Part shown: one piece after another, positions 1 through 9,537 of the stretch
How the letters are laid out: each line of letters opens with the position of its first letter
Position numbering within the stretch: the first letter of the stretch is position 1
Source of the DNA: Pseudomonadota bacterium
GTDB lineage: Bacteria; Pseudomonadota; Gammaproteobacteria; Burkholderiales; Casimicrobiaceae
Assembly: GCA_018241745.1 (NCBI GenBank)
Contig: JAFEDG010000159.1
Location: 1 to 50,130, forward strand
DNA length: 50,130 nt
Reading direction: 5' to 3'
Notes under the pieces: model-generated
What the model was told of the DNA's origin: nothing
Databases searched by the model: none
What the model saw: only the letters and a program-made list of their open reading frames with translations
Made by a program: the position numbers and the translations under genes

Positions 1-497
1 TGATGGCACTGTCGAACAAGACCGGATCGATCGTGCTGACCACCGGCAACAAGTCCGAGATGGCCGTCGGCTATGCGACGCTGTACGGCGACATGGCCGG
101 TGGCTTCGCGGTACTGAAGGACGTCGTGAAGACGCTGGTCTATCGGCTCTCGAACTATCGCAACGCGCTGGGCCGCGTGATCCCCGAGCGGATCATCACG
201 CGGCCGCCGTCCGCGGAATTGCGCGACAACCAGACGGACCAGGATTCGTTGCCGCCGTACCCGGTGCTGGACGCGATCCTCGAGGCCTACGTCGAGCACG
301 ACGCGAGTCCCGCCGACATCGTCGCGCAAGGCTATGCAGCGGCCGACGTGCGCAAGGTCGTGCGGCTCATCAAGATCGCCGAGTACAAGCGCCGGCAGTC
401 CGCCGTCGGCATCCGGATCACGCCGCGCGGTTTCGGCAAGGATTGGCGCTACCCGATCACGTCGGCGTGGAACGACTGGGAAACGCTCGCGCGCTAG
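1..497 (+). CDS. nadE: NAD+ synthetase, C-terminal part (5' end outside window)
   Basis: This is the last 164 or so residues of NAD+ synthetase, which amidates deamido-NAD+ using ATP in the final step of NAD biosynthesis. The fragment opens inside the synthetase domain, with the conserved TTGNKSE and [13 protein letters not shown] motifs and then the [24 protein letters not shown] segment seen in the family. It ends with the usual [14 protein letters not shown] tail. The ATG at position 3 is an internal Met; the reading frame is open to the window edge, so the true start lies upstream. Whether the enzyme carries an N-terminal glutaminase domain cannot be seen here. GlnB follows one gene later, a neighbourhood common in Betaproteobacteria. 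Identity is clear; only completeness is limited. Confidence 0.95.
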   Translation, partial: MALSNKTGSIVLTTGNKSEMAVGYATLYGDMAGGFAVLKDVVKTLVYRLSNYRNALGRVIPERIITRPPSAELRDNQTDQDSLPPYPVLDAILEAYVEHDASPADIVAQGYAAADVRKVVRLIKIAEYKRRQSAVGIRITPRGFGKDWRYPITSAWNDWETLAR

Positions 498-516
498 ACG
501 GCGCGTCCCGCGCGCG

Positions 517-2148
517 ATGACGCGACCGCGCGTCGCCGCTTGGCTCGCCTGCGCGCTTCCCGCGCTCGTCGCGTGGCTCGTGTACCGGCCCGCGCTCGGC
601 GGCGGCTTCGTCGGCGACGATTACTCGATGCTGTGGACCGCGCACGCGGCGCGCGAAGCCGGCGACGCGCTGGGCCACGCGTTGGCAGGGTTCCTGCACC
701 CCGTGACCGCGGCGTCCAACCAGTACCGGCCGCTGACGCTCGCGTCATTTGCGTTGAGCGAAGCCGGCAGCGGTGCCGACGCCGCTGCGTGGCGCGCCGC
801 GAACGTGGCGCTGCATGCGGCCAACGCGGCACTCGTCGCGCTTCTCGTCATCGTCGTGACGCCTGCCGTGCGGGGCGCCGCTGGCGCAGCGGTCGTTGCG
901 GGAGTGCTGTTCGCCTGTTTCCCGACATCGGTGGAGGCGGTGGCCTGGATCGCCGGCCGCTTCGACCTGCTCGCGACGTTCTGGATGCTGGTGGCGGCCA
1001 TCACGTTCGCCGTCGGCAGCGGGCGCTTCGATGGCTGGCGCGCGGCGAGCCTGGGAGCGACGCTGCTGGCGCTCGCGAGCAAGGAGTCCGCGGTGCTGGC
1101 GATCGTGCTGGTGGTGGCGCTGGCGGCGCGGCGCGCATGGGACGACGGGGCGCAACGTGGGCTCGACGTCGCCGCGCGGACGTGGCGCGCGGCGTGGCCG
1201 TGGGTCCTGCTGGCGCTCGGCTACTTCGTGTGGCGACAGTGGCTGTTCGGCGATCCGTTCCGCGTGTTCGCGGGCTCCAACCCTGGCGGTGCGCTCGGCG
1301 ACGGCACGGCACTGCGCAATGCGGCGAGCCTCGCGGCGTGGTGGCCCGCGGCGTTGCCCATGCCGGTACTGCGCCATGCGCTGGCAGCGGCGCTGGTCGC
1401 GATGCTGGTGCTCGCGTTGGCGCTGGCGCGCGAGCGCGGGACCGTCGCGACCGCAAGCGTCGCGCTGCTGCTTGTGGTCGCGGCCAGCGGCGTGCTCGTC
1501 GCGATGCAGCTGCGCTGGCCCGCGAACGGGCAGGGTGGCCGCAACCTGTACGCCGTCGTCGCGGCAGGCGCCGTGCTTGCCGCACTGCCGCTGATGGCGT
1601 CGCAACGGTGGTTGCGCCGTGCCACGCTCGCGGCGGCGATCGTGGCGCTGGTGGCGGCGTGGCCGCTGTTGCGCGACGGCATCGCGCAACGCGCCGCCGT
1701 GCAGCAGGCCATGGGCACGCTTGCGACGTCGCTCGCCCGCATCGCGGCGGAGACGCCGCCCGGTGAGTACGTACTGGTCGTGATTCCCGACCAGCTCGGC
1801 GCGGTGCCGTTCGGGCGGGGCTCGCAGGGGGGCCTGGTGATGCCGCCCGTCCAGGCGACGCCGTTGTCGCCGCGACTCCTCGTGCAGACCACGTACGACC
1901 TGCCCGCGTGGCCGGAGCTGCTGGCGCGCGATTTCGTGGGCCGGTTGATGCGCGAGCCGCTTGCGAGCGTGGCCGCGCAGCCGATGGGGCCGCGCGTTGC
2001 ACCGCCTTACCGGATGCCTGATCGCTATTGGTGCTTCGACGCGCAGCGGGCCGCGCTCGTGCCGCTCGCGCTCGCGTGGGACGGGAACGCGCAAACGTGG
2101 ATTCCTGCGTGGAAGCGCGCGCTCGCGGCCGCGGGGTGCGCCTGGTGA
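517..2148 (+). CDS. GT-C type integral membrane glycosyltransferase
   Basis: A 543-residue polytopic membrane protein. The N-terminal segment (about residues 5-25) is hydrophobic and is followed by GGGFVGDDYSML. A paired acidic motif in the first periplasmic loop is the hallmark of GT-C enzymes that use polyprenyl-phosphate sugars. The VEAVAWIAGRFDLLATFWML segment and the LASKESAVLA motif resemble the transmembrane part of TMTC/PMT-related O-glycosyltransferases. About ten or more further hydrophobic stretches follow, then a soluble C-terminal region. I chose the ATG at 517, 19 bases after the nadE stop, because longer in-frame starts lie inside nadE and give an arginine-rich, non-membrane leader. 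The acceptor (protein, lipid A or polysaccharide) cannot be read from sequence. The family-level call is fairly secure and the specific function unknown. Confidence 0.7.
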   Translation: MTRPRVAAWLACALPALVAWLVYRPALGGGFVGDDYSMLWTAHAAREAGDALGHALAGFLHPVTAASNQYRPLTLASFALSEAGSGADAAAWRAANVALHAANAALVALLVIVVTPAVRGAAGAAVVAGVLFACFPTSVEAVAWIAGRFDLLATFWMLVAAITFAVGSGRFDGWRAASLGATLLALASKESAVLAIVLVVALAARRAWDDGAQRGLDVAARTWRAAWPWVLLALGYFVWRQWLFGDPFRVFAGSNPGGALGDGTALRNAASLAAWWPAALPMPVLRHALAAALVAMLVLALALARERGTVATASVALLLVVAASGVLVAMQLRWPANGQGGRNLYAVVAAGAVLAALPLMASQRWLRRATLAAAIVALVAAWPLLRDGIAQRAAVQQAMGTLATSLARIAAETPPGEYVLVVIPDQLGAVPFGRGSQGGLVMPPVQATPLSPRLLVQTTYDLPAWPELLARDFVGRLMREPLASVAAQPMGPRVAPPYRMPDRYWCFDAQRAALVPLALAWDGNAQTWIPAWKRALAAAGCAW

Positions 2149-2185
2149 ACGGGACTGCCTAGGTCGCGGATGGCCCTTGGTGTAA

Positions 2186-2584
<399 letters not shown>

Positions 2585-2632
2585 CGCCTCGGCCCGCGCC
2601 ACCATTCCATCGTCAGCGGAGGAGCACGGCAG

Positions 2633-3067
2633 ATGTCGTTCGCATCGGAGTTCCGGGAATTCGCCCTCAAGGGTAACGTCGTCGACCTCGCCGTCGGCGT
2701 CATCATCGGGGGTGCGTTCGGCCGCATCGTCGACTCGCTGGTCAAGGACATCATCATGCCGGTGATCGGCCGCATTTTCGGCGGCCTCGATTTCTCGAAC
2801 TACTTCATCGTGCTGAAGGACCCGCCGGCGGGCTATACGGGACCCTATACGTACGAAGCACTGACCAAGGCAGGCGTGCCGCTGTTCGCCTACGGCAACT
2901 TCATCACGGTCGTGCTCAATTTCCTGATCCTCGCGCTGGTGATCTTCTGGATGATCAAGCGCGTCAACCGCCTGCGCGCGGCGCTGGACAAGCCGGCCGC
3001 CGCGCCGGTGACGCCCGAGGACGTGCTGCTGCTGCGCGAGATCCGCGACGAACTGAAGGCTCGCTGA
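2633..3067 (+). CDS. mscL: Large-conductance mechanosensitive channel MscL
   Basis: A 144-residue inner-membrane channel that opens under membrane tension to release solutes during hypo-osmotic shock. The N-terminal amphipathic helix ([23 protein letters not shown]) and the glycine-rich TM1 ([21 protein letters not shown]) are textbook MscL. TM2 lies near residues 87-108 and ends in the basic MIKRVN cluster. A charged C-terminal helix follows ([17 protein letters not shown]). The ATG is preceded by a good GGAGG about 11 bases upstream. It sits alone between glnB and the transporter operon, 48 bases after glnB. Confidence 0.97.
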   Translation: MSFASEFREFALKGNVVDLAVGVIIGGAFGRIVDSLVKDIIMPVIGRIFGGLDFSNYFIVLKDPPAGYTGPYTYEALTKAGVPLFAYGNFITVVLNFLILALVIFWMIKRVNRLRAALDKPAAAPVTPEDVLLLREIRDELKAR

Positions 3068-3131
3068 CCCCCCCTGCGCGGCAATGGCGGCCGCAAGAGC
3101 CGCCGCCCGCGCGCATCCACCAGGAGGAACC

Positions 3132-4283
3132 ATGATTCCGAAGCAATCCCGGCGCGCAGGCGTCGCACTGGCGCTGGCCGCATCGCTGGCCGCGCCACTC
3201 GCATGGGCCGACATCAACGTCGGCGTCGTGCTGTCGGCCACCGGCCCCGCGGCCTCGCTCGGCATCCCCGAGAAGAACACGATCGAGCTGCTGCCGACCG
3301 CGATCGCCGGCCAGAAGGTGAACTGGATCGTGCTCGACGACGGTTCGGACACGACGAAAGCGGTGACCAACGCGCGCAAGCTGATCGCCGAGGACAAGGT
3401 CGACGTGATCGTCGGCTCGACGATCACGCCCGCGTCGCTGGCGATGATCGACGTCGCCGCGGAGGCAGGCGTGCCGATGATCTCGATGGCGGCATCCGCC
3501 AAGATCGTCGACCCGGCCAACCCGAAGACCAAATGGATCTTCAAGACGCCGCAGAACGATTCGCTGATGGCCGATGCGATCGTCGCCAGCATGAAGGCGA
3601 ACGGCGTGAAGACCGTCGGCTACATCGGTTTCGCGGACGCGTACGGCGACGGCTGGCTCGGCGAGATGCAGCGGTCCACCAAGGCGGCCGGCATCGAGAT
3701 CGTGGCCACCGAGAAGTACAACCGCACGGACTCGTCGGTGACGGGCCAGGTGCTGAAGCTCGTCGCGGCGAAGCCGGACGCGATCCTGATCGGCGCCGCG
3801 GGCACGCCGGGGGCGACGCCGCAGAAGGAGCTCGTCGCGCGCGGGTACAAGGGCAAGATCTACCAGACGCACGGCGTCGCGAACCCGGATTTCCTGCGCG
3901 TCGTGGGCAAGGACGGTGACGGCACGCTGCTGCCGGTCGGCCCGATGCTCGTCTACGAACAGCTGCCGGACACCAATCCGCTCAAGAAGACCGGCCACGA
4001 CTACGTGTCGAAGTACGAGGAGAAATTCGGCACGCGCTCGACGTTCGGCGGCCACGCGTGGGATGCGTACCAGCTGCTGGCGCAGGCGATCCCGGCGGCG
4101 CTGAAGGCCGGGCAGCCGGGCACGGCCGCGTTCCGCACCGGCCTGCGCGACGCGCTCGAGAAGGACGACGTCGCCGGTGCCCACGGCGTATTCGTCATGT
4201 CCCCGGGCAACCACAACGGACTCGACGAGCGCGCGCGCGTCATGGTGCGCATCCAGGACGGCAAGTGGGTCGTGGTGAAATAG
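3132..4283 (+). CDS. ABC transporter substrate-binding protein, branched-chain amino acid type
   Basis: A 383-residue periplasmic binding protein of the Peripla_BP_6 (LivJ-like) family. The N terminus is a Sec signal peptide: basic MIPKQSRR, hydrophobic GVALALAASLAAPL, likely cleaved after AWA at residue 26. The mature protein starts DINVGVVLSATGPAASLG, typical of the family. The start was set at the ATG at 3132 because an AGGAGG lies 5 bases upstream; the longer frame from 3084 would bury the signal peptide. It heads a transporter cluster with livH, livM-livG and livF. A strong hairpin sits between it and livH, which would fit the higher expression usual for binding proteins. The ligand could be branched-chain amino acids, another amino acid, or an aromatic acid or amide; sequence alone does not decide. 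Confidence 0.9.
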   Translation: MIPKQSRRAGVALALAASLAAPLAWADINVGVVLSATGPAASLGIPEKNTIELLPTAIAGQKVNWIVLDDGSDTTKAVTNARKLIAEDKVDVIVGSTITPASLAMIDVAAEAGVPMISMAASAKIVDPANPKTKWIFKTPQNDSLMADAIVASMKANGVKTVGYIGFADAYGDGWLGEMQRSTKAAGIEIVATEKYNRTDSSVTGQVLKLVAAKPDAILIGAAGTPGATPQKELVARGYKGKIYQTHGVANPDFLRVVGKDGDGTLLPVGPMLVYEQLPDTNPLKKTGHDYVSKYEEKFGTRSTFGGHAWDAYQLLAQAIPAALKAGQPGTAAFRTGLRDALEKDDVAGAHGVFVMSPGNHNGLDERARVMVRIQDGKWVVVK

Positions 4284-4301
4284 GCGGGTAGACCGACCGC
4301 G

Positions 4302-4336
4302 GCGGGCCGGTGGCGGGCGGACCGCGACCGGCCCGC
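4302..4336 (+). terminator. Intercistronic hairpin between binding protein and livH
   Basis: A perfect 10-bp stem (GCGGGCCGGT at 4302-4311 with ACCGGCCCGC at 4327-4336) and a 15-base loop, 18 bases after the binding-protein stop. It is followed by ATCGTTT, not a real T-run. It may act as a partial terminator or as a 3' stabiliser that raises the level of the first cistron over the permease genes. Confidence 0.45.
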
Positions 4337-4388
4337 ATCGTTTCCGGGCCACGCGTTGCCACCTCCGCATACGGGCTGACCGACTTCG

Positions 4389-5426
4389 ATGGACGCGCAG
4401 ATCGCCGCCTTGCTCGCGCAGGACGGCTTCACCAATGGAGCGATCTACGCGCTGCTGGCGCTGGCACTCGTGCTGGTATTCGCGGTCACGCGCGTGATCT
4501 TCGTGCCATCGGGCGAGCTCGTGTCGTATGGCACGCTGACGCTCGCGGCGCTGGATGCGGGCAAGACGCCGGGCATGGTGAAGCTGCTCGTGGGGGCGGC
4601 CGTGCTGGCGACGGTGATCGAAGTCGTGTCGACACTGCGGCGACGCGAGGCGCGGCGCCTGCTGCCGCGCGTGCTGCTGTGGGGCGGCGTGCCGCTCGCC
4701 ATTGCCGCGCTCGTCACCTGGGCCGCGCCGCTGAAGCCGCCCCTGTTCGCGCAGGTGCTGCTGACGCTCGCCGCGGTGGGTGCGCTCGGGCCGCTGCTGT
4801 ACAGGATCGTATACCAGCCGATCGCCGACGCGTCGGTGCTGGTGCTGCTGATCGTGTCCGTGGCGCTGCACCTGGTGCTTGCCGGCCTGGGACTGTACTT
4901 CTTCGGCGCCGAAGGCTCGCGGACGCCGGCGTTCGCCTCGGCGCAGCTCGCCGTCGGCAGCATGACGTTCAGCGCGCAGAGCCTGTTCGTCGTCGCCACG
5001 AGCGCGCTCGCGATCGTCGTCCTGTACGTGCTGTTCAACCGCACGCTGTACGGCAAGGCGTTGCGCGCGACGGCCGTCAACCGGATCGGCGCGCGGCTCG
5101 TCGGCATCGCACCGGATTTCGCGGGGACGGTCACGTTCACGCTCGCAGCGCTGCTGTGCGCATTCTGCGGCGTGTTGATCGGGCCGATCACGACCGTCTA
5201 CTACGATTCCGGCTTCCTGATCTCGCTGAAGGGCTTCGTCGGTGCCATCATCGGCGGGCTCGTCAGCTACCCGCTGGCCGCGGCCGGCGCGCTGTTCGTC
5301 GGGCTGATCGAGGCGTTCGCGTCGTTCTACGCCAGTGCCTTCAAGGAAGTGATCGTCTTCACGCTGATCATCCCCGTGCTGCTGTGGCGCAGCCTGACCA
5401 GCCACCACCACGAGGAGGACGAATGA
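4389..5426 (+). CDS. livH: Branched-chain amino acid ABC transporter permease LivH-like
   Basis: A 345-residue inner-membrane permease of the BPD_transp_2 (LivH) class. The N terminus GFTNGAIYALLALALVLVFAVTRVIFVPSGELVSYGTL matches the LivH start, and the TLYGKALRATAVNRIGARLVGI region is the conserved cytoplasmic coupling loop. The ISLKGFVGAIIGGLVSYPLAAAGALFVGLIEAFASFY stretch is the conserved C-terminal membrane part. It is longer than the usual 290-310 residues because of an extra hydrophobic segment near residues 60-130. Its stop overlaps the start of the fused LivM-LivG gene by ATGA, so translation is probably coupled. With its partners it forms the membrane pore of the transporter. Confidence 0.9.
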   Translation: MDAQIAALLAQDGFTNGAIYALLALALVLVFAVTRVIFVPSGELVSYGTLTLAALDAGKTPGMVKLLVGAAVLATVIEVVSTLRRREARRLLPRVLLWGGVPLAIAALVTWAAPLKPPLFAQVLLTLAAVGALGPLLYRIVYQPIADASVLVLLIVSVALHLVLAGLGLYFFGAEGSRTPAFASAQLAVGSMTFSAQSLFVVATSALAIVVLYVLFNRTLYGKALRATAVNRIGARLVGIAPDFAGTVTFTLAALLCAFCGVLIGPITTVYYDSGFLISLKGFVGAIIGGLVSYPLAAAGALFVGLIEAFASFYASAFKEVIVFTLIIPVLLWRSLTSHHHEEDE

Positions 5427-7228
5427 CGGCGGCGGGAGCCCGCCGGCCGTGGCTGCCGCGGCGCGCGCGCATCGCGCTCGCCGTCGCCGTCATCGCCAGC
5501 GTGCCGCTGTGGGCGCCCGCGTATTGGGTGACGCTCGGCAACTACATCGGCCTGTACAGCATCGTCGCGCTGGGGCTCACGCTGCTTACCGGCGTCGCGG
5601 GGCAGACGTCGTTCGGGCAGGCTGCGTTCGTCGGGCTGGGCGCATACGCGTCGGCGTGGCTGACGACGGCCTACGGGACGTCGCCCTGGGTGACGCTCGC
5701 GGCGGGCCTCGCGCTGACGCTGGTCGTCGCGCTGTTCCTCGGTTTCATCACGCTGCGGATGCGTGGCCATTACCTGCCGCTGGCGACGATCGCATGGGGC
5801 ATCTCGCTGTTCTTCCTGTTCGGCAACCTCGAGTTCCTCGGCGGCCACACGGGCATCACGGGCATTCCGGCGCTGACGCTCGGCAGCCTGACGTTGCGCA
5901 GCGAGCGCCACTTCTACGTGCTCGTGTGGCTGCTCGCGTTTGCCGCGATGGCCGCCACCGCCAATGTGCTCGATTCGCGCCAGGGGCGCGCGATTCGCGC
6001 GCTGAAGGGCCGGATGGCAATGGCGGAAGCGTTCGGCGTCAACGGCGCGCGACTCAAGATCGTCGTGTTCGTCTATGCCGCGCTGCTCGCCGCGCTGGCG
6101 GGATGGCTGTACGCGCACCTGCAGCGCTTCGTGAACCCGACGCCGTTCGGCATCAACCAGGGCATCCAGTACCTGTTCATGGCGGTGATCGGCGGCACGG
6201 GCAGCGTATGGGGCGCCGTGCTCGGCGCCGGGTTCGTCACGCTCGCCCAGGAATACCTGCAGGACCTGTTGCCCAAGGTGCTCGGAACGTCGGGCAACTT
6301 CGAGATCGTCGTGTTCGGCGTGCTGATCATCGTGCTGCTGCAGCGCACGCGCGACGGCGTGTGGCCGTGGCTCGCACGGCTGTTCCCCACGCCTAGCGGC
6401 GATGCCGTCGCGGCGCCGGCAGGTGCGGCAGCGCTGCCGGACCGGCGCGAGCCGGAGCTCCCACCGGGCACGCCGCTGCTGGAGGTGGCCCACGTGCGCA
6501 AGACGTTCGGCGGGCTGACGGCGGTGGCCGATCTCTCGTTCACGCTGATGCCGCGCGAGATCGTCGCGCTGATCGGGCCGAACGGCGCGGGCAAGACGAC
6601 GACCTTCTCGCTGCTGTCCGGCGCGCAGGCACTGACGGCGGGGGACATCCGGTTGCGCGGACGCTCGATCGCCAATACGCCCGCCTACCGGATCGCCGGC
6701 GCGGGCGTGGGACGGACGTTCCAGCACGTGCAGCTGGTCGCCGCGATGTCGGTCGCGGACAACGTCGCGCTCGGCGCCTACCTGCGCACGCACAGCGGCT
6801 TCCTGCGCTGCGCGCTGCGTCTCGACCGTCGCGACGAAGCCACGGTGCGCGCGGAAGCGGCGCGGCAAGCTGCGCGCTGCGGCCTGGGCGACGTGCTTGG
6901 CGCACCGGCGGGCACGCTGCCGCTCGGGCAGCAGCGGATCGTCGAGATCGCGCGCGCGCTCGCCGCCGATCCGACGCTACTGCTGCTCGACGAGCCGGCC
7001 GCCGGCCTGCGCTACCAGGAGAAGGTGGAGCTCGGGGCATTGCTGCGCCAGTTGCGTGCCGATGGCATGACGATCCTGCTGGTCGAGCACGACATGGACT
7101 TCGTGATGAACCTTGCCGACCGGCTCGTGGTGATGGACTTCGGCGAGAAGCTCGCCGAAGGCACGCCGGCGGAGGTCCAGGCCGATCCGGCGGTGATCGA
7201 GGCCTACCTGGGAGGCGCGCCGGCATGA
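5423..7228 (+). CDS. livM: Fused permease-ATPase, LivM-LivG of a branched-chain amino acid ABC transporter
   Basis: One 601-residue protein joins two subunits that are separate in E. coli. Residues 1 to about 330 are a LivM-type permease, with [30 protein letters not shown] and the coupling loop [25 protein letters not shown] short Pro/Ala-rich linker near residues 330-348 leads into a LivG-type ATPase. Its Walker A is GPNGAGKT (385-392), the signature is [15 protein letters not shown] in place of LSGGQ as is normal for LivG, the Walker B is [11 protein letters not shown], and the H-loop is [10 protein letters not shown]. The start ATG overlaps the livH stop (ATGA) and the stop overlaps livF the same way. 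No stop or frameshift lies at the junction, so this is a true in-frame fusion. The symbol livM is given for the first domain only. Confidence 0.92.
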   Translation: MTAAGARRPWLPRRARIALAVAVIASVPLWAPAYWVTLGNYIGLYSIVALGLTLLTGVAGQTSFGQAAFVGLGAYASAWLTTAYGTSPWVTLAAGLALTLVVALFLGFITLRMRGHYLPLATIAWGISLFFLFGNLEFLGGHTGITGIPALTLGSLTLRSERHFYVLVWLLAFAAMAATANVLDSRQGRAIRALKGRMAMAEAFGVNGARLKIVVFVYAALLAALAGWLYAHLQRFVNPTPFGINQGIQYLFMAVIGGTGSVWGAVLGAGFVTLAQEYLQDLLPKVLGTSGNFEIVVFGVLIIVLLQRTRDGVWPWLARLFPTPSGDAVAAPAGAAALPDRREPELPPGTPLLEVAHVRKTFGGLTAVADLSFTLMPREIVALIGPNGAGKTTTFSLLSGAQALTAGDIRLRGRSIANTPAYRIAGAGVGRTFQHVQLVAAMSVADNVALGAYLRTHSGFLRCALRLDRRDEATVRAEAARQAARCGLGDVLGAPAGTLPLGQQRIVEIARALAADPTLLLLDEPAAGLRYQEKVELGALLRQLRADGMTILLVEHDMDFVMNLADRLVVMDFGEKLAEGTPAEVQADPAVIEAYLGGAPA

Positions 7229-7992
7229 GTGCGGACCGTCGCCTCGCCCGCGCGCAACCGCAGGGAGCCGAGCCATTGCTGCGCGTCGACGACCTCGCCG
7301 TCGCCTACGGCAACGTCGAGGCGGTCCATGGCGTGAGCCTTGCGGCCGACAAGGGCCGCATCGTCACCGTCATCGGCCGCAACGGCGCCGGCAAGACGAC
7401 GCTGCTCGCCGCGCTGATGGGACTGCTGCCATCGCGCGGGCGCGTCTGTTTCGGCGGCGACGACGTCGGGCCCTGGCCCGTCGAGCGGCGCGTCGCCGGT
7501 GGCATGGTGCTGGTGCCCGAACGCCGCGAGCTGTTTGGCACGATGACGGTTGCCGACCACCTGGAGCTCGGCGCGTTCGCGCGCCGCCGTGCGCCCGCGG
7601 CCGCGCGGCGGCGCCGGCGCGACGAGGTCTACGCGCGCTTCCCCCGGTTGGCCGAGCGGCGCGCACAGTTCGCCGCAACGCTGTCCGGTGGCGAACGGCA
7701 GATGCTCGCGCTCGGCCGCGCGCTGATGGCCGAGCCGGCGCTCCTGTTGCTGGACGAGCCCTCGCTTGGCCTGGCGCCGCTCGTCGTCCGCGACATCTTC
7801 ACGATCATCGCCGCGCTGCGCGAAACGGGCGTGACGATCCTGCTGGTCGAGCAGAACGCGCGCGCAGCACTGGCGGTGGCCGATTACGGATACGTGCTCG
7901 AGACGGGCAACGTGGCGCTCGCCGGGCCGAGCGCCGCGCTTGCGGCGGACCCGCGCGTCGCGGCCGCCTACCTCGGCGGCGAGCGCGGTTGA
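7225..7992 (+). CDS. livF: ABC transporter ATP-binding protein LivF-like
   Basis: A 255-residue cytoplasmic ATPase that drives the branched-chain amino acid type importer together with the LivG domain encoded just upstream. Walker A is GRNGAGKT (residues 51-58). The ABC signature is [16 protein letters not shown], Walker B is [13 protein letters not shown], and the switch histidine is replaced in the usual LivF way by [11 protein letters not shown]. The ATG overlaps the preceding stop (ATGA). The N terminus has an extra stretch of roughly 15 polar residues before the conserved [20 protein letters not shown] core. It is the last gene of the transporter cluster; tldD follows with its own likely promoter. 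Confidence 0.93.
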   Translation: MSADRRLARAQPQGAEPLLRVDDLAVAYGNVEAVHGVSLAADKGRIVTVIGRNGAGKTTLLAALMGLLPSRGRVCFGGDDVGPWPVERRVAGGMVLVPERRELFGTMTVADHLELGAFARRRAPAAARRRRRDEVYARFPRLAERRAQFAATLSGGERQMLALGRALMAEPALLLLDEPSLGLAPLVVRDIFTIIAALRETGVTILLVEQNARAALAVADYGYVLETGNVALAGPSAALAADPRVAAAYLGGERG

Positions 7993-8025
7993 CCCTCGTC
8001 GCAAGGCGGCCCGGCCCCCAAGCCT

Positions 8026-8031
8026 TAGAAT
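8026..8031 (+). promoter_or_regulatory. Possible -10 element for tldD (TAGAAT)
   Basis: TAGAAT lies 38 bases before the GTG start I prefer for tldD. No convincing -35 element is at the right distance, so this is a weak call. It overlaps the ATG at 8030, which is why that ATG is less attractive as the tldD start. Confidence 0.3.
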
Positions 8032-8068
8032 GTCGGCTCCGGCGCCCACGCGCCAGCGGAGCATCACC

Positions 8069-9535
8069 GTGGCCGATCCCGTCGCATCCCTCCCGCAGAC
8101 CGCGAGCATCGACGCTGCGCGCGCACTGTTGCTCGCGCCATCGGGCCTCGGGCTCGACGACCTCACCGGGGTGCTCGGCGCCATCCACGCCCACGCCGTG
8201 GACTTTGCCGACCTCTATTTCCAGCACACGCGGTTCGAGAGCTGGGCGATCGACGAGGGCATCGTCAAGTCGGGCGCGTTCAGCATCGATCGCGGCGTAG
8301 GCGTGCGCGCGGTGGCCGGCGACCGCCAGGCGTACGCGTATTCGGACGACATCACGCGCGCGGCCCTCGACAGCGCGGCTACCGCGGTTCGCGCGATCGG
8401 CCGCCAGGGCCAGTCTGCGGTGGCGCCGCTCGTCGCCGGGCAGGGCGTGCGTGCGCTGTACGGCGCCCTCGATCCCGTCGCGTCGATGGACGACGCCGCG
8501 AAGGTCTCGCTGCTGACGCGGCTCGAGCGGATGGCACGCGATGCCGATCCCCGCGTCACGCAGGTGACGGCGTCCGTGGCCGGCGAACACACGACCGTGC
8601 TGATCGCGCGCAGCGACGGCGGGATGACGGCCGACGTGCGGCCGCTCGTACGCATCTCGATCAACGTGATCGTCGAGGAGAACGGCCGCCGCGAGCAGGG
8701 CACCGCCGGCGGTGGCGGTCGTTTCGACTACCAGTACTTCACCGACGACGTGCTCGCGGGTTACGCGAAGAAGGCCGTCGACCAGGCGCTGCTGAACCTG
8801 ACGGCGCGGGAAGCGCCCGCCGGCATGATGACCGTCGTGCTGGGGCCGGGCTGGCCCGGCATCCTGCTGCACGAGGCGATCGGGCACGGCCTGGAGGGCG
8901 ATTTCAACCGCAAGGGCACGAGCGCGTTCAGCGGTCGCGTCGGCGAGCGCGTGGCCGCGCCGGGCGTCACCGTCGTCGACGACGGCACGATGCTCGACCG
9001 CCGCGGCTCGCTGAACGTCGACGACGAAGGCAACCCGACGCAGCGCACGGTATTGATCGAGGACGGCATCCTCAAGGGCTACCTGCAGGACCGGCTCAAC
9101 AGCGGCCTGATGCGCACGGGCAGCACCGGCAGCGGTCGCCGCGAATCGTTCGCGCACATGCCGATGCCGCGAATGACCAACACGGTGATGCTGGGCGGCG
9201 ACCGCGATCCTGCGGAGATCCTCGCCTCCGTCGACAACGGCCTCTACGCCGTCAACTTCGGCGGCGGGCAGGTGGACATCACCAGCGGCAAGTTCGTGTT
9301 CTCCGCCGCCGAGGCGTGGAAGATCGAGGACGGCAAGCTTGCGTACCCCGTGAAGGGCGCAACGCTGATCGGCAACGGTCCCGACGCGCTGACGCGCGTG
9401 TCGATGATCGGCAACGACCTCGCGCTCGACACGGGCGTCGGCACGTGCGGCAAGGATGGACAGAGCGTGCCGGTGGGCGTGGGACAGCCTACATTGCGGA
9501 TCGACGGGCTGACGGTGGGAGGCACCGGGGCCTGA
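8069..9535 (+). CDS. tldD: Metalloprotease TldD
   Basis: A 488-residue member of the TldD/PmbA peptidase family, a cytosolic zinc protease that with TldE trims unfolded peptides and matures some peptide natural products. The N-terminal domain shows the family pattern DFADLYFQHTRFESWAIDEGIVKSG and GVGVRAVAGDRQAYAYSDDI. The catalytic HEAIGH zinc motif sits in WPGILLHEAIGHGLEGDFNRKG, and the C-terminal domain carries NTVMLGGDRDPAEIL and the FGGGQVDITSGKFVFSAAEAW segment. I chose the GTG at 8069, preceded by GCGGAG with good spacing; an ATG at 8030 in the same frame would add 13 residues. The tldE/pmbA partner is not in the window, as is common in Proteobacteria. Confidence 0.93.
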   Translation: MADPVASLPQTASIDAARALLLAPSGLGLDDLTGVLGAIHAHAVDFADLYFQHTRFESWAIDEGIVKSGAFSIDRGVGVRAVAGDRQAYAYSDDITRAALDSAATAVRAIGRQGQSAVAPLVAGQGVRALYGALDPVASMDDAAKVSLLTRLERMARDADPRVTQVTASVAGEHTTVLIARSDGGMTADVRPLVRISINVIVEENGRREQGTAGGGGRFDYQYFTDDVLAGYAKKAVDQALLNLTAREAPAGMMTVVLGPGWPGILLHEAIGHGLEGDFNRKGTSAFSGRVGERVAAPGVTVVDDGTMLDRRGSLNVDDEGNPTQRTVLIEDGILKGYLQDRLNSGLMRTGSTGSGRRESFAHMPMPRMTNTVMLGGDRDPAEILASVDNGLYAVNFGGGQVDITSGKFVFSAAEAWKIEDGKLAYPVKGATLIGNGPDALTRVSMIGNDLALDTGVGTCGKDGQSVPVGVGQPTLRIDGLTVGGTGA

Positions 9536-9537
9536 AC

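Noticed and set aside
2964..5411. Long minus-strand frame over the ABC transporter genes (about 815 residues)
   Set aside because: Low-complexity, charged shadow of the binding protein and livH genes; no start context or family motif.
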